DNA of 64,000 nucleotides, taken from Apostichopus japonicus. Lineage: Eukaryota; Echinodermata; Holothuroidea; Aspidochirotida; Stichopodidae. Below, piece by piece: positions 27,201-37,529 of this stretch. The notes under the pieces are model-generated. The model did no database searches and had not been told where the DNA came from. It saw nothing but the letters and a program-made list of their open reading frames with translations. The stretch is from NCBI RefSeq assembly GCF_037975245.1, contig NC_092573.1, positions 74,501 to 138,500 on the forward strand, given 5' to 3'. The position numbers and the translations under genes are program-made. Each line of letters opens with the position of its first letter. Positions within the stretch are counted from its first letter, which is position 1.

Positions 27201-29746
27201 CTTCATGAGCTGACAAAGAGGCATGGGAGAGCAGACAATGGGGTGATTAGGGGTTGGTATAAAGGTCAGTGTGAGGGGGGGGGGGGGTTGGGGATTTATG
27301 ATAATGTTGAAGAGTACTCTTCAAGAGCTGACAAAGAGGCATGGGAGAGCAGACAATGGGGTGATTAGGGGTTGGTTTAAAGGTCAGTGTGAGGGGGGGG
27401 GGCAAGGATACCAGTGTTATATGTGGTATCAGCGTTGCTTACAGTACACTTTACCTTTTCCATAGCTACATATTCCTCAGAAATCTGTGTCTTCTCAGCG
27501 CCTCCAACCTTTTCGCTAACATACTGTTGGAAAACAAAATAAGCCCCAGTTAAAACAAACCATAAAGTTGCTGAAAATATTAACTAATATTCCCATGATA
27601 GTACACAACAATGTTAAGGTTATCTCCTTATCAAGGACAATCGTGTATGAGGACCTTAATTATAGGAATTGTCCTTAAGGGATTAGCTTCTTCTCTTCTT
27701 TGTTTTTCCTCTTCTCTTTTTTTGGCAAATTTATTGGTGAAGTTTTTTTAGGTTATACAATACTGCATGCACAATTTGTATCAGTTGTCATAAGCTTTGG
27801 TAGGTTAATCTGTACTTAGGAGTACATGTATACAACCTGTAAACAGATATCTGAGACAAATTAGAGAGAAGTAATTTAAATAGAATATTCTACATACTGT
27901 ACACAAAACTGTTATAGTCAGTAGTATTTGTCTATCACATTGCTGTGTGATACTCTCTGGCAACATTATTCTCTGTACAGTACATGCTTGTAGATCTGGA
28001 ATAAAACTTAGCCGTTTGTGCGTGGATTCTGAGTGCTGACCAAACAGAACCATTAGGAATAGTATACTGTAGCTTCCTAATATTGCACCTTTATCTAACC
28101 TTTATAGGTCTGATCAATGTGAATAGAAACTATGATCTTTTTTTGCTTGTTTGTATTGGATTCTCATTTGTTTCCTCTATAACCTGTTTATTCACTTCTG
28201 TGTTTACTTCTGTGGATCAACTTCCTCCCAATACCTATCAGGGTCTACCAATATATGAAAGATATAAAGTTACTTAACTTTCACAGTAGTACCTACCACA
28301 CTTCCTTAAAGGTCAGGAGTGTTGTCCAAAAAATATGCTAGAGAATCAAATAAATGGTTGATGTTGTTCAGATTTCAACAAGAATTCTACTGCGACATTC
28401 AAGAAGTTTTCCTGACTACGTCATATTTAAATGTCCGATTGAACCCTCAACTCAATGTCTGAGAATAATATATATGGAGGATCAAAACATCAAAGAACAG
28501 CCAGTTGGGACAAAGTTCTCGTATTAACAGTAAAAACAATTCCTCACCTTTACAGTATCTGATAGAAACATGATATTAAACTATGAGTGCTCTGAAGCCG
28601 GACATGACAGTACAGTCTAGATAAAACTGAAACCAAGAAAGTACTTTAAAAGCATTTTATTTAGCATGCTAACATTTTGGGAGCTATGCATTAATGACCT
28701 TTACATGATCTCAGTATATTTAAAACACATTAAGACATGCTTTTACGACTTGTAGTTTATACATGTACAGTACGTCAACATACAGTATGTAAGTTTCTAA
28801 ATGGCGTATTTAAATATGTGCTGGGGAAGACACTGCTAAGCAATCAATGTGTGATCTAAAGTCACTCTTTAAATGAAAAATGTGACCTTTCAATTTAAAG
28901 TTTAACACCTTCAAAGGGAGCCATTTCAACTTTTCACAGTTAGTTTATGCAAACAGTAACCTTCAAGAAATACTTTAAAAGCACCTTCAAACTGCAAGCA
29001 AAGGCAGGATAGATCAACAGCAAAGTGAAACTACAGTGAAAGTACAGTAACAGTTGACAAATATACTACTTATTGTGTTATGGAACTTTCCACACCTACT
29101 CAATGAACTACAACAACAAGATATGTACACAAACTTTGACATTGAAAATCCCCTTCTTCTGCATAATGAATTCTTTTGGCAATACCTTCACTAATTCACA
29201 TGTCAGTCTTGACTCTAAAGTATCATAGAATGAACTTAAGTTATTCAAGAGCCACATTTCGAGTGTGTAATACGGTCCATAAATTAGTCTGAGTGATCAT
29301 TACCATTGCGTCGTAAAGGTTAAGTATGAACTCCACAGAGATTACGTACTTTTCATAGTACCGCAACTCTTCTAATGTACAGTAGTTTTGAAATCATGCA
29401 GAGCATAAATTATTGTCCATCATTCTTGAATATTGACGTTTTCGTAATGCTATTAAATGGGAACGGTCCGACCTATGCAAAAGTGTAAGAGCACATTACA
29501 CTTCCTCATTAGTTACTCAGCAAACCATTCATAACAAAGGTCAAGCTATTTTAGGAGTGCATACAGTATATGTTGAGGGAGAGACTGGTGAGAGAGGAAT
29601 GAACAAAACCTGGATTAGAAATGACCAGTGAGAATGCAACAACTGCAAACCTAGACCACCATAAATATGATATAGAATGAGTTTACAGTTAGAAGGATTA
29701 CCTGGTTAGCTTTATTAAACTGCTTCTTCAACCCTGCCAGAGACAT
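163..29746 (-). CDS. SH3GL: Endophilin-A (SH3GL family), N-BAR part; 3' end outside the window
   Basis: Endophilin-A bends and tubulates membranes with its N-BAR domain and recruits dynamin and synaptojanin through a C-terminal SH3 domain during endocytosis. Eight coding exons join in frame on the minus strand: 29746-29702, 27523-27455, 17154-17082, 15812-15669, 14524-14391, 13050-12984, 877-777 and 266-163, giving 737 nt, about 245 residues. All junctions are AG/GT and the phases agree. The product begins with the amphipathic helix [15 protein letters not shown], then [55 protein letters not shown] and [15 protein letters not shown], all at the positions expected for endophilin-A rather than endophilin-B. 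The linker and SH3 exons must lie left of base 1. Intron 2 (about 10.3 kb) and intron 6 (about 12.1 kb) are unusually repeat-rich. The start is the first ATG of the conserved H0 helix. Family is certain; the exact vertebrate paralogue is not applicable because one invertebrate gene usually corresponds to SH3GL1/2/3. Confidence 0.96.
777..877 (-). CDS. SH3GL: Endophilin-A coding exon 7
   Basis: Encodes [20 protein letters not shown] and [13 protein letters not shown], the start of BAR helix 3. Acceptor TTTTGTAG, donor GTAAGTG. Ends in phase 0. Confidence 0.95.
3270..4574. repeat. 43-bp minisatellite, about 30 units
   Basis: Tandem array of an approximately 43-bp unit with core GATCCTTGTCACTGTTGTC followed by variable AGAAGAGATTAATCCTATTTATT. 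Units differ in the GAGAAG/TAAAAG/GAAAGG segment, and deletion variants (ACTATCC) are 41 bp. The first units (from about 3270) are most degenerate, and the array ends where CACCAATTCTTTG begins. It lies wholly within endophilin-A intron 6. Confidence 0.97.
3770..4451. repeat. 341-bp higher-order duplication inside the minisatellite
   Basis: Bases 3770-4110 and 4111-4451 carry the same ordered series of eight variant units, including the rare TATATATTG, CGAAAGGAG, TTTGAAAGAG and CACAGTTGTC variants. By eye the two blocks are identical or nearly so, which points to a recent unequal exchange of eight units. Confidence 0.9.
5998..6027. repeat. C-rich homopolymer run
   Basis: CCCACCCACCCCT followed by a long uninterrupted C run within the intron. 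Low-complexity; length is likely to vary. Confidence 0.9.
7771..7830. repeat. C/CA-rich low-complexity run
   Basis: Alternating poly-C and CACACAC stretches, shortly before the GA-rich run at 7993-8043. Simple-sequence DNA in the intron. Confidence 0.85.
7993..8043. repeat. GA/G-rich simple repeat
   Basis: Purine-only run with (GA)n and GGGAGGG units. In the transcribed (minus) sense it gives a CU-rich stretch. Confidence 0.85.
12984..13050 (-). CDS. SH3GL: Endophilin-A coding exon 6
   Basis: A 67-nt exon encoding [20 protein letters not shown], matching the basic HHLKKLEGRRLDYD segment of endophilins. Acceptor TTTTTTTAG, donor GTTGGTGG; ends in phase 1. It is hidden in the other strand's reading frames but required to join exons 5 and 7 in frame. 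Confidence 0.93.
13051..14390 (-). other. Endophilin-A intron 5
   Basis: No exon or recognisable RNA. A hAT-like sequence end (CAGTGGCATACGCAG at about 14221) lies near its 5' side without a matching partner. Confidence 0.8.
14391..14524 (-). CDS. SH3GL: Endophilin-A coding exon 5
   Basis: Encodes [20 protein letters not shown] and [18 protein letters not shown], the long second BAR helix. Acceptor TTGTCAG, donor GTAAGAAG; ends in phase 0. Confidence 0.95.
14525..15668 (-). other. Endophilin-A intron 4
   Basis: Contains the intact TTAA-flanked miniature transposon at 14806-15180. The remainder shows nothing recognisable. Confidence 0.85.
14806..15180. mobile_element. TTAA-flanked miniature inverted-repeat element, intact copy (Kolobok-like)
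   Basis: Element of 367 bp inside a duplicated TTAA. The left end AGGTTGTGAAGACTCGC and the reverse complement of the right end, AGGCATTGAAGACTCGC, form imperfect terminal inverted repeats. There is no transposase. TTAA plus AGG termini is typical of Kolobok-type elements; piggyBac is the alternative. A second copy, split by later insertions, lies at 49234-53872 and aligns along its whole length. Confidence 0.85.
15669..15812 (-). CDS. SH3GL: Endophilin-A coding exon 4 (insert and helix 2 start)
   Basis: Encodes [18 protein letters not shown], then [20 protein letters not shown]. This covers the appendage/insert region of the N-BAR. The region is more divergent than its neighbours, but MNKMRGQ and YPQ.E match the family. 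Phase 1 at both ends. Confidence 0.92.
15813..17081 (-). other. Endophilin-A intron 3
   Basis: AT-rich, with no exon, RNA gene or repeat that I can identify. Confidence 0.8.
17082..17154 (-). CDS. SH3GL: Endophilin-A coding exon 3
   Basis: Encodes [12 protein letters not shown] followed by [12 protein letters not shown], the conserved end of BAR helix 1. The acceptor is CTACAG, the donor GTAAATTGG, and the exon ends in phase 1. Confidence 0.95.
17480..17808. repeat. Purine tract with a recognisable right flank, copy A
   Basis: G/A-only stretch with GGGATAGGGG and GGAATGGAGAGGGA repeats. The flank from about 17727 onward (ATGCTACCTGAGGCAACTGC) resembles the flank of the larger tract at 19796-20280, so tract and flank appear to be one dispersed unit. 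Confidence 0.75.
19796..20280. repeat. Long purine tract with the same right flank, copy B
   Basis: About 390 bases are almost entirely G and A on the plus strand, built from GAGGGGAGAGAAGAG variants. The flank near 20203 (AATGCTAACTGATGGGCAAC) matches copy A. Transcription of the host gene reads this as a polypyrimidine RNA. Confidence 0.85.
21825..21938. repeat. Short tandem duplication with 70-bp spacing
   Basis: ATGCAGATATTAAAGCACTA and TCAGTCCTTATGAC at about 21830 recur at about 21900 as ATGCAGATATTTAAAGCACT and CAGTGTTAATATGAC. They are degenerate copies in intron 2. Confidence 0.75.
23185..23589. repeat. Dimeric tandem repeat, about 139-bp period
   Basis: Six copies of TCACAGCTTCAAGTCCCA with following TTCAAAACTGCAGT..ACTGTACTAC. 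Copies begin near 23191, 23265, 23330, 23404, 23469 and 23539, so spacings are 74, 65, 74, 65 and 70. Odd and even copies resemble each other most, giving a 139-bp dimer. Confidence 0.9.
26773..27087. repeat. Tandem duplication, about 157-bp unit
   Basis: The segment from CCTTTGTCTTTTATTAG through GAGGGATTCGTGTAAATTTG is repeated directly after itself with scattered substitutions and small indels (second copy begins near 26930). Confidence 0.9.
27163..27404. repeat. G-rich tandem duplication, about 114-bp unit
   Basis: Two near-identical copies of GGGGGTTGGGGATTCATGAT, then GAGCTGACAAAGAGGCATGG, then AGGTCAGTGTGAGGGGGGG, followed by the start of a third copy. It lies about 50 bp from endophilin-A exon 2 on its intron-2 side. 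Confidence 0.93.
27455..27523 (-). CDS. SH3GL: Endophilin-A coding exon 2
   Basis: Encodes 23 residues starting [13 protein letters not shown]. The acceptor is TTCCAACAG and the donor GTAAAGTG; both boundaries are phase 0. Confidence 0.95.
27524..29701 (-). other. Endophilin-A intron 1
   Basis: AT-rich. No exon or named repeat is seen. Confidence 0.8.
29702..29746 (-). CDS. SH3GL: Endophilin-A coding exon 1 (H0 helix)
   Basis: Encodes [15 protein letters not shown], the membrane-inserting amphipathic helix. The donor GTAATCC follows directly; the exon ends in phase 0, as in vertebrate SH3GL genes, where the first coding exon also gives 15 residues. Confidence 0.95.
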
Positions 29747-31455
29747 CTTGTGTGATCACTCCTTGCCTTCCTTTCAAGGTTTCAGTCTTTCTAGTAATCA
29801 GGAACTCTTTTACCTGTTTTGTTTAAAATCTGTGGGTGAAAATTCACAAACTCAACAAAAATCTTATTGCTGTCCATGGTACACATGTAAAAATGTTACA
29901 CATTTCAAGTGTTTCAAGTGTTTTTAAGTCTTACAGGTAGATGTCTCAGAGGACTTTTAAAGCTTTTGACTTTAAATACCAACATAAACGATCATATTCA
30001 AGAAGTATATATCCTTTCATTTTACAGTAGTTCTGACATGTGTTACTAAACAACTTGAAAGTTTGCAGCTTTTAAAGTACTTAAACTATTTGAAATGAAA
30101 GTCAAAATAGCTGGAAAATTGTCGGGACAAGGCCTTAATTTGCAGCAGAAAATTATTTTGAGATGGGTACACAACCAACATAGTCTCACTAAAAGCAACT
30201 TTAAATGTGAAGAGATTTCTTATTGCAATTTGGAGTCTATAAGCATGATACATCATGAACAATATTGTACATTTTATGTATCATGTTAATTGATATATAC
30301 ATATCAACTAAACAAGAACTGTTCGTTTCCATTTCTCAATGAAACAAAATTGTGTAAGAAAGTTACCACAGTTTATGCATTTGTGTCATGGTAGTACTGT
30401 AAGAGGAATTCTCAAGTATAGCTGTAAATATGTCTTTCTTTTATGTCAATAAGTTGTTCAGTTGAAAATCCTCTGTTATCTTTTAAACTCCTTATCCTCT
30501 TCACTCTTGTGTTATGAGGGAGACACTGTCAGATAACCCTAGCCTGTGTTTGAATACAGAGTTCAGACTATTAATGTTCCTGTGTTCATTTTATTTTGTT
30601 CTGAGTTTTAACTTGCGAATCCACGACCACGTCCCCACCGAGATCGTAATTCGGGGAATCTCGCACCATGCTACAGTACTATGAGAATTACCAACGCTTG
30701 AAAAATGATCACACACATTATTCAGCAAATGCTCCTCACCAATACATAGAGATAGAAGTTTTAGGCAGTCTCTAATGAAAATCTTTAATGAATTGCAAAA
30801 ATTTCCTTCTTAATTTAAGAAAAACAATGTAATATTCAAAGAATTGTTTGCTTGAGCTCAGTGTTGCATTGCAGTACAATGTAGTACACTGCAGTAATTG
30901 TATACACTCCCCTGACACTCTGTGCATACATACAGTATGTACTGTATGCTAACAATGTGTACATCGATGACAAACTGGAACCAGAGCTCTGAACCATAGC
31001 TACTGTGCAGCACTGTATACTATAGTACAATAATGGAACAACGTTGAAATGCTAACATATGAGTCAATATTAGTTTGTTTTTCATTCTTTCAAGTCAAAG
31101 TGCAGTTTTATTTTTCACAATGCTAACTACAACAACAGTAATTAATGCAAAGCAGGATGTATGAACAGGAAATCACAACGGCATAATAAACAGAAATAAG
31201 CATGATTTAAGAAACTGTGGAGGAAGCTTGACATTATTTGTTTCCTTAATGCACAAACCAGATGCAAGAAAAAGTAGGAAGAAGCAAAATATACACTATG
31301 ACTGTTCACATACCAAATACATTGAAAAAACATCACAAGTTACTTTTCTCTTGAATTGCAAGAAAACAGCTCTAGTCGTGCTGAACAAAAATGTCATATA
31401 ATGGCTTTTAAAACGTATTTTTTGCAATGTTAGCCAATTATAATCTGCTTAATTG

Positions 31456-32909
31456 TAGTGTTCAACCGATTATGCATAACAGAAAATACCGATTACCGAT
31501 TATTTTTTTCATAATCGTACCGATTCCGATTCCGATTATTTGAAAATGAGAAAATATCCCGTCTATACGAAATCGGCAATAAAGTTTGACAGAAACAATT
31601 ATTGTTGTGATTTTCCCCCGTTTCTTTTTGCTTCGTTGTTATACAATGCTCTAAGGTATCATTTTGTATGAACCAAATTACCTCTGGAGTTTCTCGGAAA
31701 GAAAAAAAAAGTTTTTTATTTTTTTATTTTTCAAAATACGGAAATATGACATCCTACCTAGTCAGCACTGTGCTAAGGGAATGGCCTAACCACCTCGACG
31801 GGAATGTTACCTGTTAATGGCTTGAAATGGGTTAAGAATAGTTACTCAAAATATCCATCTCAAAAAGTATCTCAGACAAACCATCCATCTTCAATCTTTA
31901 CCAAAGTGTAAATTTTAATGACATATTGCCTTCATTCCGACATTATTTTGTACTTATTTTCAGTATTATACCGTTTAAGGACAAATAGAAATGTTACGAA
32001 TTTGAAGTTAAACATACCTATTCGTTACCTATTTAACTCCATTCAGGTTCAATTAGAAAATGTAAGCTTAGGCCAATCAAACTGAAAAGCAAATTTTATC
32101 ATCGTATCTTGTGTAAAATTACTCTAAAATGTAATACCAGATTGATGTAAAGAAATAATAACAACTAGAAACTACTCCAATATAAAATATAACATTCCCT
32201 CTTAAAGACATATCACTTACAGTACCTTCCAAACACTTGCCCATTTCCAGCAAATTGAAAGTTGTAAACTAAGCTACGCATGTTTTTTTTTTTGGCAAAC
32301 CGATGGTTAGGCTACATTTCCCATTGACTTAGTGTGGTTGTTAGGCTAACATGTGGTCGAAGATTGCAGTTTCCGTGGATATTTTTATTTTTTATTTGCG
32401 ACACAACTGGAGCGAATAAACAGATGGCAAGGTTAGATTTCCATGCAGTTGACTTAGTGTGAATTAAGGCTACCATGTGGTCGGAGATTTGTGAGGATTT
32501 TAGGTTATTTTCGCTGGTACTGAAATTGCTTCGTGCAGGCCGTAATTTGCCACGGGAAATTCCCGGTGATTGTGCGCGACCCTCTCGCACTGCTTCAAAT
32601 TTGATGCGGGATGTGAATACTGTTTGCGTGATTCGCGCTGCAACTGCAATTCCTAGCTAAAGCAAACGCATGTCACAATTAATTTTACACAGACACCTGA
32701 TATAACGAGGGCGATTTTCTTATATTTCTTTTTTCTTTTTCGCACTCGTAATTGTGCTTTAGGAGGTCATTTTCACCTTCCATATGTTTTTGAATAATCG
32801 GTATCACATAACTGGTATTCCACGTAATTTTTACCGATTCCGATTATGTTCCGATTATGCAATATTCGTACCGATTCCGATTCCGATTAGGTTAATCGGT
32901 TGAACACTA
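31456..32909. mobile_element. Non-autonomous hAT-type DNA transposon, 1454 bp
   Basis: Perfect 17-bp terminal inverted repeats: TAGTGTTCAACCGATTA at the left and its reverse complement at the right. They are flanked by an exact 8-bp target-site duplication, CTTAATTG (31448-31455 and 32910-32917). Eight-base duplications and a YARNG-type end indicate hAT. Both ends carry clustered ACCGATTCCGATT words; one 24-bp stretch is identical in direct orientation at 31515-31538 and 32866-32889. No transposase reading frame is present; the longest frames inside are under 100 codons. An internal imperfect duplication around GACTTAGTGTG and CATGTGGTCG lies at about 32325 and 32450. Confidence 0.93.
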
Positions 32910-34827
32910 CTTAATTGCTGATATTTCCATTGAATGAATTGATAAAACAAATTCATAAAATGGATACAAAAACTTGTATTTTTGGACTGGATTATACTGT
33001 ACCTTTACATCACTCTAAATGAGTCATAAAATATAACTAACTGTACACACAATTGGATATCCCTATCACTCCCTAAGGGTTAAAATTTGTCTGTCCCTAT
33101 TTAGAGAGCTATTAACTGCTTAACCTAATGCAGAACATTTACTGATCCACAAATTAATTATCTATATATTAGTTAATATGTCAACCTGTTATGTTAATAC
33201 AAATTCATTTCATAATTCCTAGTAGAAGAAAAGATGTTTTCAGGGTGGGTTCAGCAAACCCCTGAGAATGCAGAATGAAGGATGCAGACGAATCACATAA
33301 ATTGTTATTAAAAAAATTTAGCAATTTTTTAATAACGGTATTTTATACATGCATTGATACACACATTCATGGGTTTGAGATTTAACTAGCTAGTCCCAAA
33401 CGATATAGCAACACAGGGCAGACTGCTGCATAACCTAAGTTTAATAAGAGAATACAACAAATATGTATACAAAAGAAAGGCCAAGCAGCTACAGTTGTTG
33501 CGATATGAGATTTTCCATATCGCATATATCGTAATATTTGTTCTCCTATCGCGATATACTGTAGAAGCCATGCCCATTTTCAACTCAGCAAATCCAGTCA
33601 CATACCAAAAATCCAAACAGATATGCAAAAACATCACTGAAAATAAAAGCAAAGTATGGAGCGATATTACGACACCAGCAAAATAATCCCCTGGTAGTAG
33701 GCCTATTACTACTCCACCGCTCTTCTGCAGTGAGAATCTTTTTAGATTTGTTGCAAAAATCATGAAGCCTACTCAAAGGACAGCATAATTTTTTAACACT
33801 AAGTCAATAGCCTACAATTAATAATGTCATGTGCTAGTAGTAGTACCAGCCTACTTACTTCTAGTGCTACTGCTAGTACTAGCCTAGGCCTATGGAGAAA
33901 ATGCCCCCAAAATGAATCAATCAGCAAATGGTGGCTATCTAGACATAGTAATGTAATATAATAAATAACCATGTATTTCGAACATTCAAGTACGAGTAAG
34001 CTTTATCCCTATCTTTGCCACTGGCTGGGATTATCCTGCTCTTGACTTTAGTACAAGATATTCATTGAGTAGGCCTAACGTTATAAGCAGTGCTAACGTA
34101 ACGTCTTAGGATTCCAGTAGCATATTATTAAGGGTAGGGTGAGAGTACGCCTTTTATACACACAGATGGATTACTCACGTCAGTTTCGCACCACCCTGCC
34201 TTCACTAAATCGTTGCTAGCCTAAGGTAAGAACGTTATCCGTAAGTAACTTTATGGTGACAATCTTGCAGTTTTCTCCGGACGCCTAACCTCCACTGTGA
34301 CCAATATCATTCCACCGGCTGGGACTACTGTAGGTGGTTTCGGCACTTTTGTACTGACATTGGTTACCTACGGCCTGATCCTATCTAAATAGGTACAATA
34401 TCACACTTATGAAGTTACGAACGTAAGGTCTATACATAGATTCATTGCTTGCCAGGATTCACGGTCGATCACAAGTTACTGTAGACTGCCAAATCTACGA
34501 CCACATAATTGCCTCAGCGATTATATCTGTTAGAGGGAGCTCGGTTTAAATCTAACAGGTTGTCATCATTATGTCAGGGAGGCGCTTTTGAGACACTTTT
34601 CACCATGCATGAAATATACCAGTGTTGCATTTGGAATACAATACGAGTTACCCTAATCGATTCCTATAAGGAGGGGGACACATGTGATCGGGTGGGAGGG
34701 GTGGAGTGTTGCGTTGTCTATATTCCCGTAATGTTACGTAAGAGGTAAACTGTATTTGCGAGAAGAGTAGCAGGGCGGAAGAGTAGCATGGAGGTGACAA
34801 AGCGGCGTGGGTAGCAGGTAGGCCGGG

Positions 34828-35033
34828 TATAGGCGTATGCATATTTCACACCGGGGACGGAAGGTTTTTGCCCTGAAAAATTTCCCTGATTGGCAAACAA
34901 TTTATAACATGAATTTTTGGTTCAATTTCCATCAAAAATAAAGTGCCAGTGCCCTCAAATCGACACGTTCTTTTCTCAGGGAGCTGGCGCCCTTCCCCCT
35001 CCCTCTCCCCCCCCCCCGCCTCGAACGCCTATG
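34828..35033. mobile_element. Miniature hAT-type element, 206 bp
   Basis: Flanked by an exact 8-bp duplication AGGCCGGG (34820-34827 and 35034-35041). Ends are TATAGGCGTATGC and CGAACGCCTATG, sharing an inverted YATAGGCGT. The interior contains a C run and CTGGCGCCC, as in the G/C-rich elements of the 49-53 kb island. Non-coding. Confidence 0.85.
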
Positions 35034-35934
35034 AGGCCGGGGAGTGGAGTGGTATCTCAGTTTGGGTTAGGACGACGGGAAAGAGTTGCAAAAAGACTTT
35101 AAAGTATGGGTACTATCGGAAGTGTTCTTTTACCGGTAGTATATTAGAAGAAAGAGAGCTGTTATAAGCGGGATATATTAAATTTTGGGACGTAGTCATA
35201 TAACTTTGACAGAGAGGTGTTATTTAAGTAACTTGAAAGGACGGAGACGATATTAGCGATGAAGAACTTCCCGCTCTCCACAGATGTATCCACTCACGAT
35301 CATGAACTTGAGACTTGGATAATCTTTTTCTTCTTCGAAATTTATTGAAACGTTATGACAGCTGGGTTTTAAGTGGAAGCCTGGAGTTCCAGGCAGGCTG
35401 CGGCACTATATATAGACGAAGAGATATTCCCATTAATAATTGTTATATCGTTATATCGGATTCAATATTGTATTGCTATCAAGAGGTCGTAGTGACAATG
35501 TCATATCAAGACCACATGATGGACATTTGATGCACACGGCCTTCAAATACTAACTTTGTTGTATTTCTCCTCTTCAGTAACATCCAAATAACTTTTCAAT
35601 TTTAACACCCTATTCAATATAGACCCTGTTAGAGGCCTAAGGGATCACGAGGTTGAGAGTCAAGAACATCAAGGACCCTATGTAAACATTTAAAAAAAAA
35701 TCAGCACTGTAATTTCTCATATAATTGGTCAAAGCATTGTTAATTTACAGCTTTTGAAAGGACACCGCTGACTCTGGCTATTTCATTCCATGATTCATAC
35801 AAAGTAATCCCTTTGAGAAGAATCATTTTTGAATGCTTAATGTACTACTTTCTGCAACTTAAGGCAATGATCTCTATTGTTCATATATCATTGGAAAACC
35901 TGAAAAAAATTAAAGCCATGGGAAATGCCACCCA

Positions 35935-35962
35935 CCCCCCCCCCCCACCCCCCCCCACCCCC
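35935..35962. repeat. C-rich run
   Basis: Poly-C interrupted by single A residues. Confidence 0.9.
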
Positions 35963-36826
35963 ATTAAGACTTATTTTAAAAGGCCGTGGTATATTCGCAC
36001 ATCGAAGCATCACTATTTAACATTTGGGACAATACAAGATGTTTCTCGATGTTCCTCAACTGCCCCCCTCACCCTATGGATTTAACCCAAGCTATGGCCC
36101 TGCATGGGTAGGTCTTTATACGATCAAACAATATTTAAATTAAAAACCAACAAACGACTAAGAAAGCTGGATCGCCATGCCAACCGCTATTAACATTTTC
36201 CTACAAATGTTGGCGCGCCCTTTTGTACCATCGTTATGTTGCCGTTGGGAGAAGTTATGTTGCCGTCGCTAAAACTTATAGGTTGCCGTTGTAACTAATC
36301 CTGTTTCCCAGTTTCATTACGTTGCCCATTCTCATTCCGTCGCGCGATGTATGGTTTCTATTCTGGCACACCATATTAATCAATAAACAAATATAATAGG
36401 AATATAAAAACTTGCATACAAATATTGGCACTTCAAAAATCTACATTAAATTGACCCATTCATTAATATTGAGGAGACCATAATACAAGGCAATATGAAC
36501 GAACAATAGGCAAATCACCAACATATATGAATACTACTAGATTATTATGACATCAGTGTATCCTGTTCATGATGTATAGTGCACATACATGTTACTGTTT
36601 GGCAAGGTTGAAAATTCTGATGAATTCTTGTTGGCAGCATATATAGGATAGTGAGCCAAGAGGCTGATATGTTTGTGGGCAGAAACCTGATCAATGAAAA
36701 TGGATTTGATATATGAGGAAACATACTTGCCTTTATATGAATGAAATGTTTAGGCCCTCCACTAAAACAATAGGGTTCTTGCGACGACAACATAACCTGT
36801 ACAAACGGCGAGCCATGCAGTATCAT

Positions 36827-37074
36827 AAAATCAAGTCCATCTCACCACTACGATTCTTTTTTGCGCGATTAGTGTCGTATACTTATGGTCGTTTTATAAA
36901 ACAAGGGAAGAGAGATTAAAAATTGACCAAGTACGTTCAAACTGTCAAAACCTGACAAAAGAAACGTTTGAGTAAGGGGTGGGCACTTTGCTAGCCTGGG
37001 AATGAATAAAGTCAGTGGATGGGGGGGGGGGGGGGGGACGTGAAACGACTATACGGTGAGATGGACTTGATTTT
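36827..37074. repeat. 20-bp perfect inverted repeat spanning 248 bp
   Basis: AAAATCAAGTCCATCTCACC at 36827-36846 is reverse-complemented exactly at 37055-37074, with weaker matching just inside. No target-site duplication is evident. It may be a decayed miniature element. An 18-base G run at 37020-37037 lies inside it. Confidence 0.8.
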
Positions 37075-37529
37075 AAACGTTTTTATATTGTTCTGCGAGC
37101 TAGTCTGGACACAGAGAACTTTCATGATGCAGAGATTTTTGGCATTTGAAAGTGACCGGTATCTGCAAATCGTGCACCTGGAAAGCCTGGCCGAGGACCA
37201 AGTATAACTCTCATTATGATGAACAGACATGCCCTATGCGCATGTCTGAATCCTGCATGGAGCTCATCATGATGAGTGGAACTTAAATTGTTGGGATGGT
37301 ACTAGGGTTAAAAATTGAGTAAACTTTTAACTGTTTTTTAGTTTCCGTGTTTGTTTTTCACACTTTTGTGTTTCAGCTGCATTCATCAGCTATAGTCAAC
37401 GAGAAAAGCCGTGATTTTGTGGCTTGATCAAACAATGAATTAACGGGCCTATATGGTTTTTCTTAACTTCGAAAGCGAGTTTATTACCCGAGTTATTCAA
37501 GGATCCAACACTTCCAAATATATTATCAG

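Larger units (their letters stand above)
17155..27454 (-). other. Endophilin-A intron 2, about 10.3 kb
   Basis: Large intron with two purine tracts (17480-17720, 19796-20184), a short duplication (21825-21938), a dimeric tandem repeat (23185-23589), two tandem duplications (26773-27087 and 27163-27404), and many ACAGTA/TACTGT palindromic words. No internal gene is supported. Confidence 0.85.
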
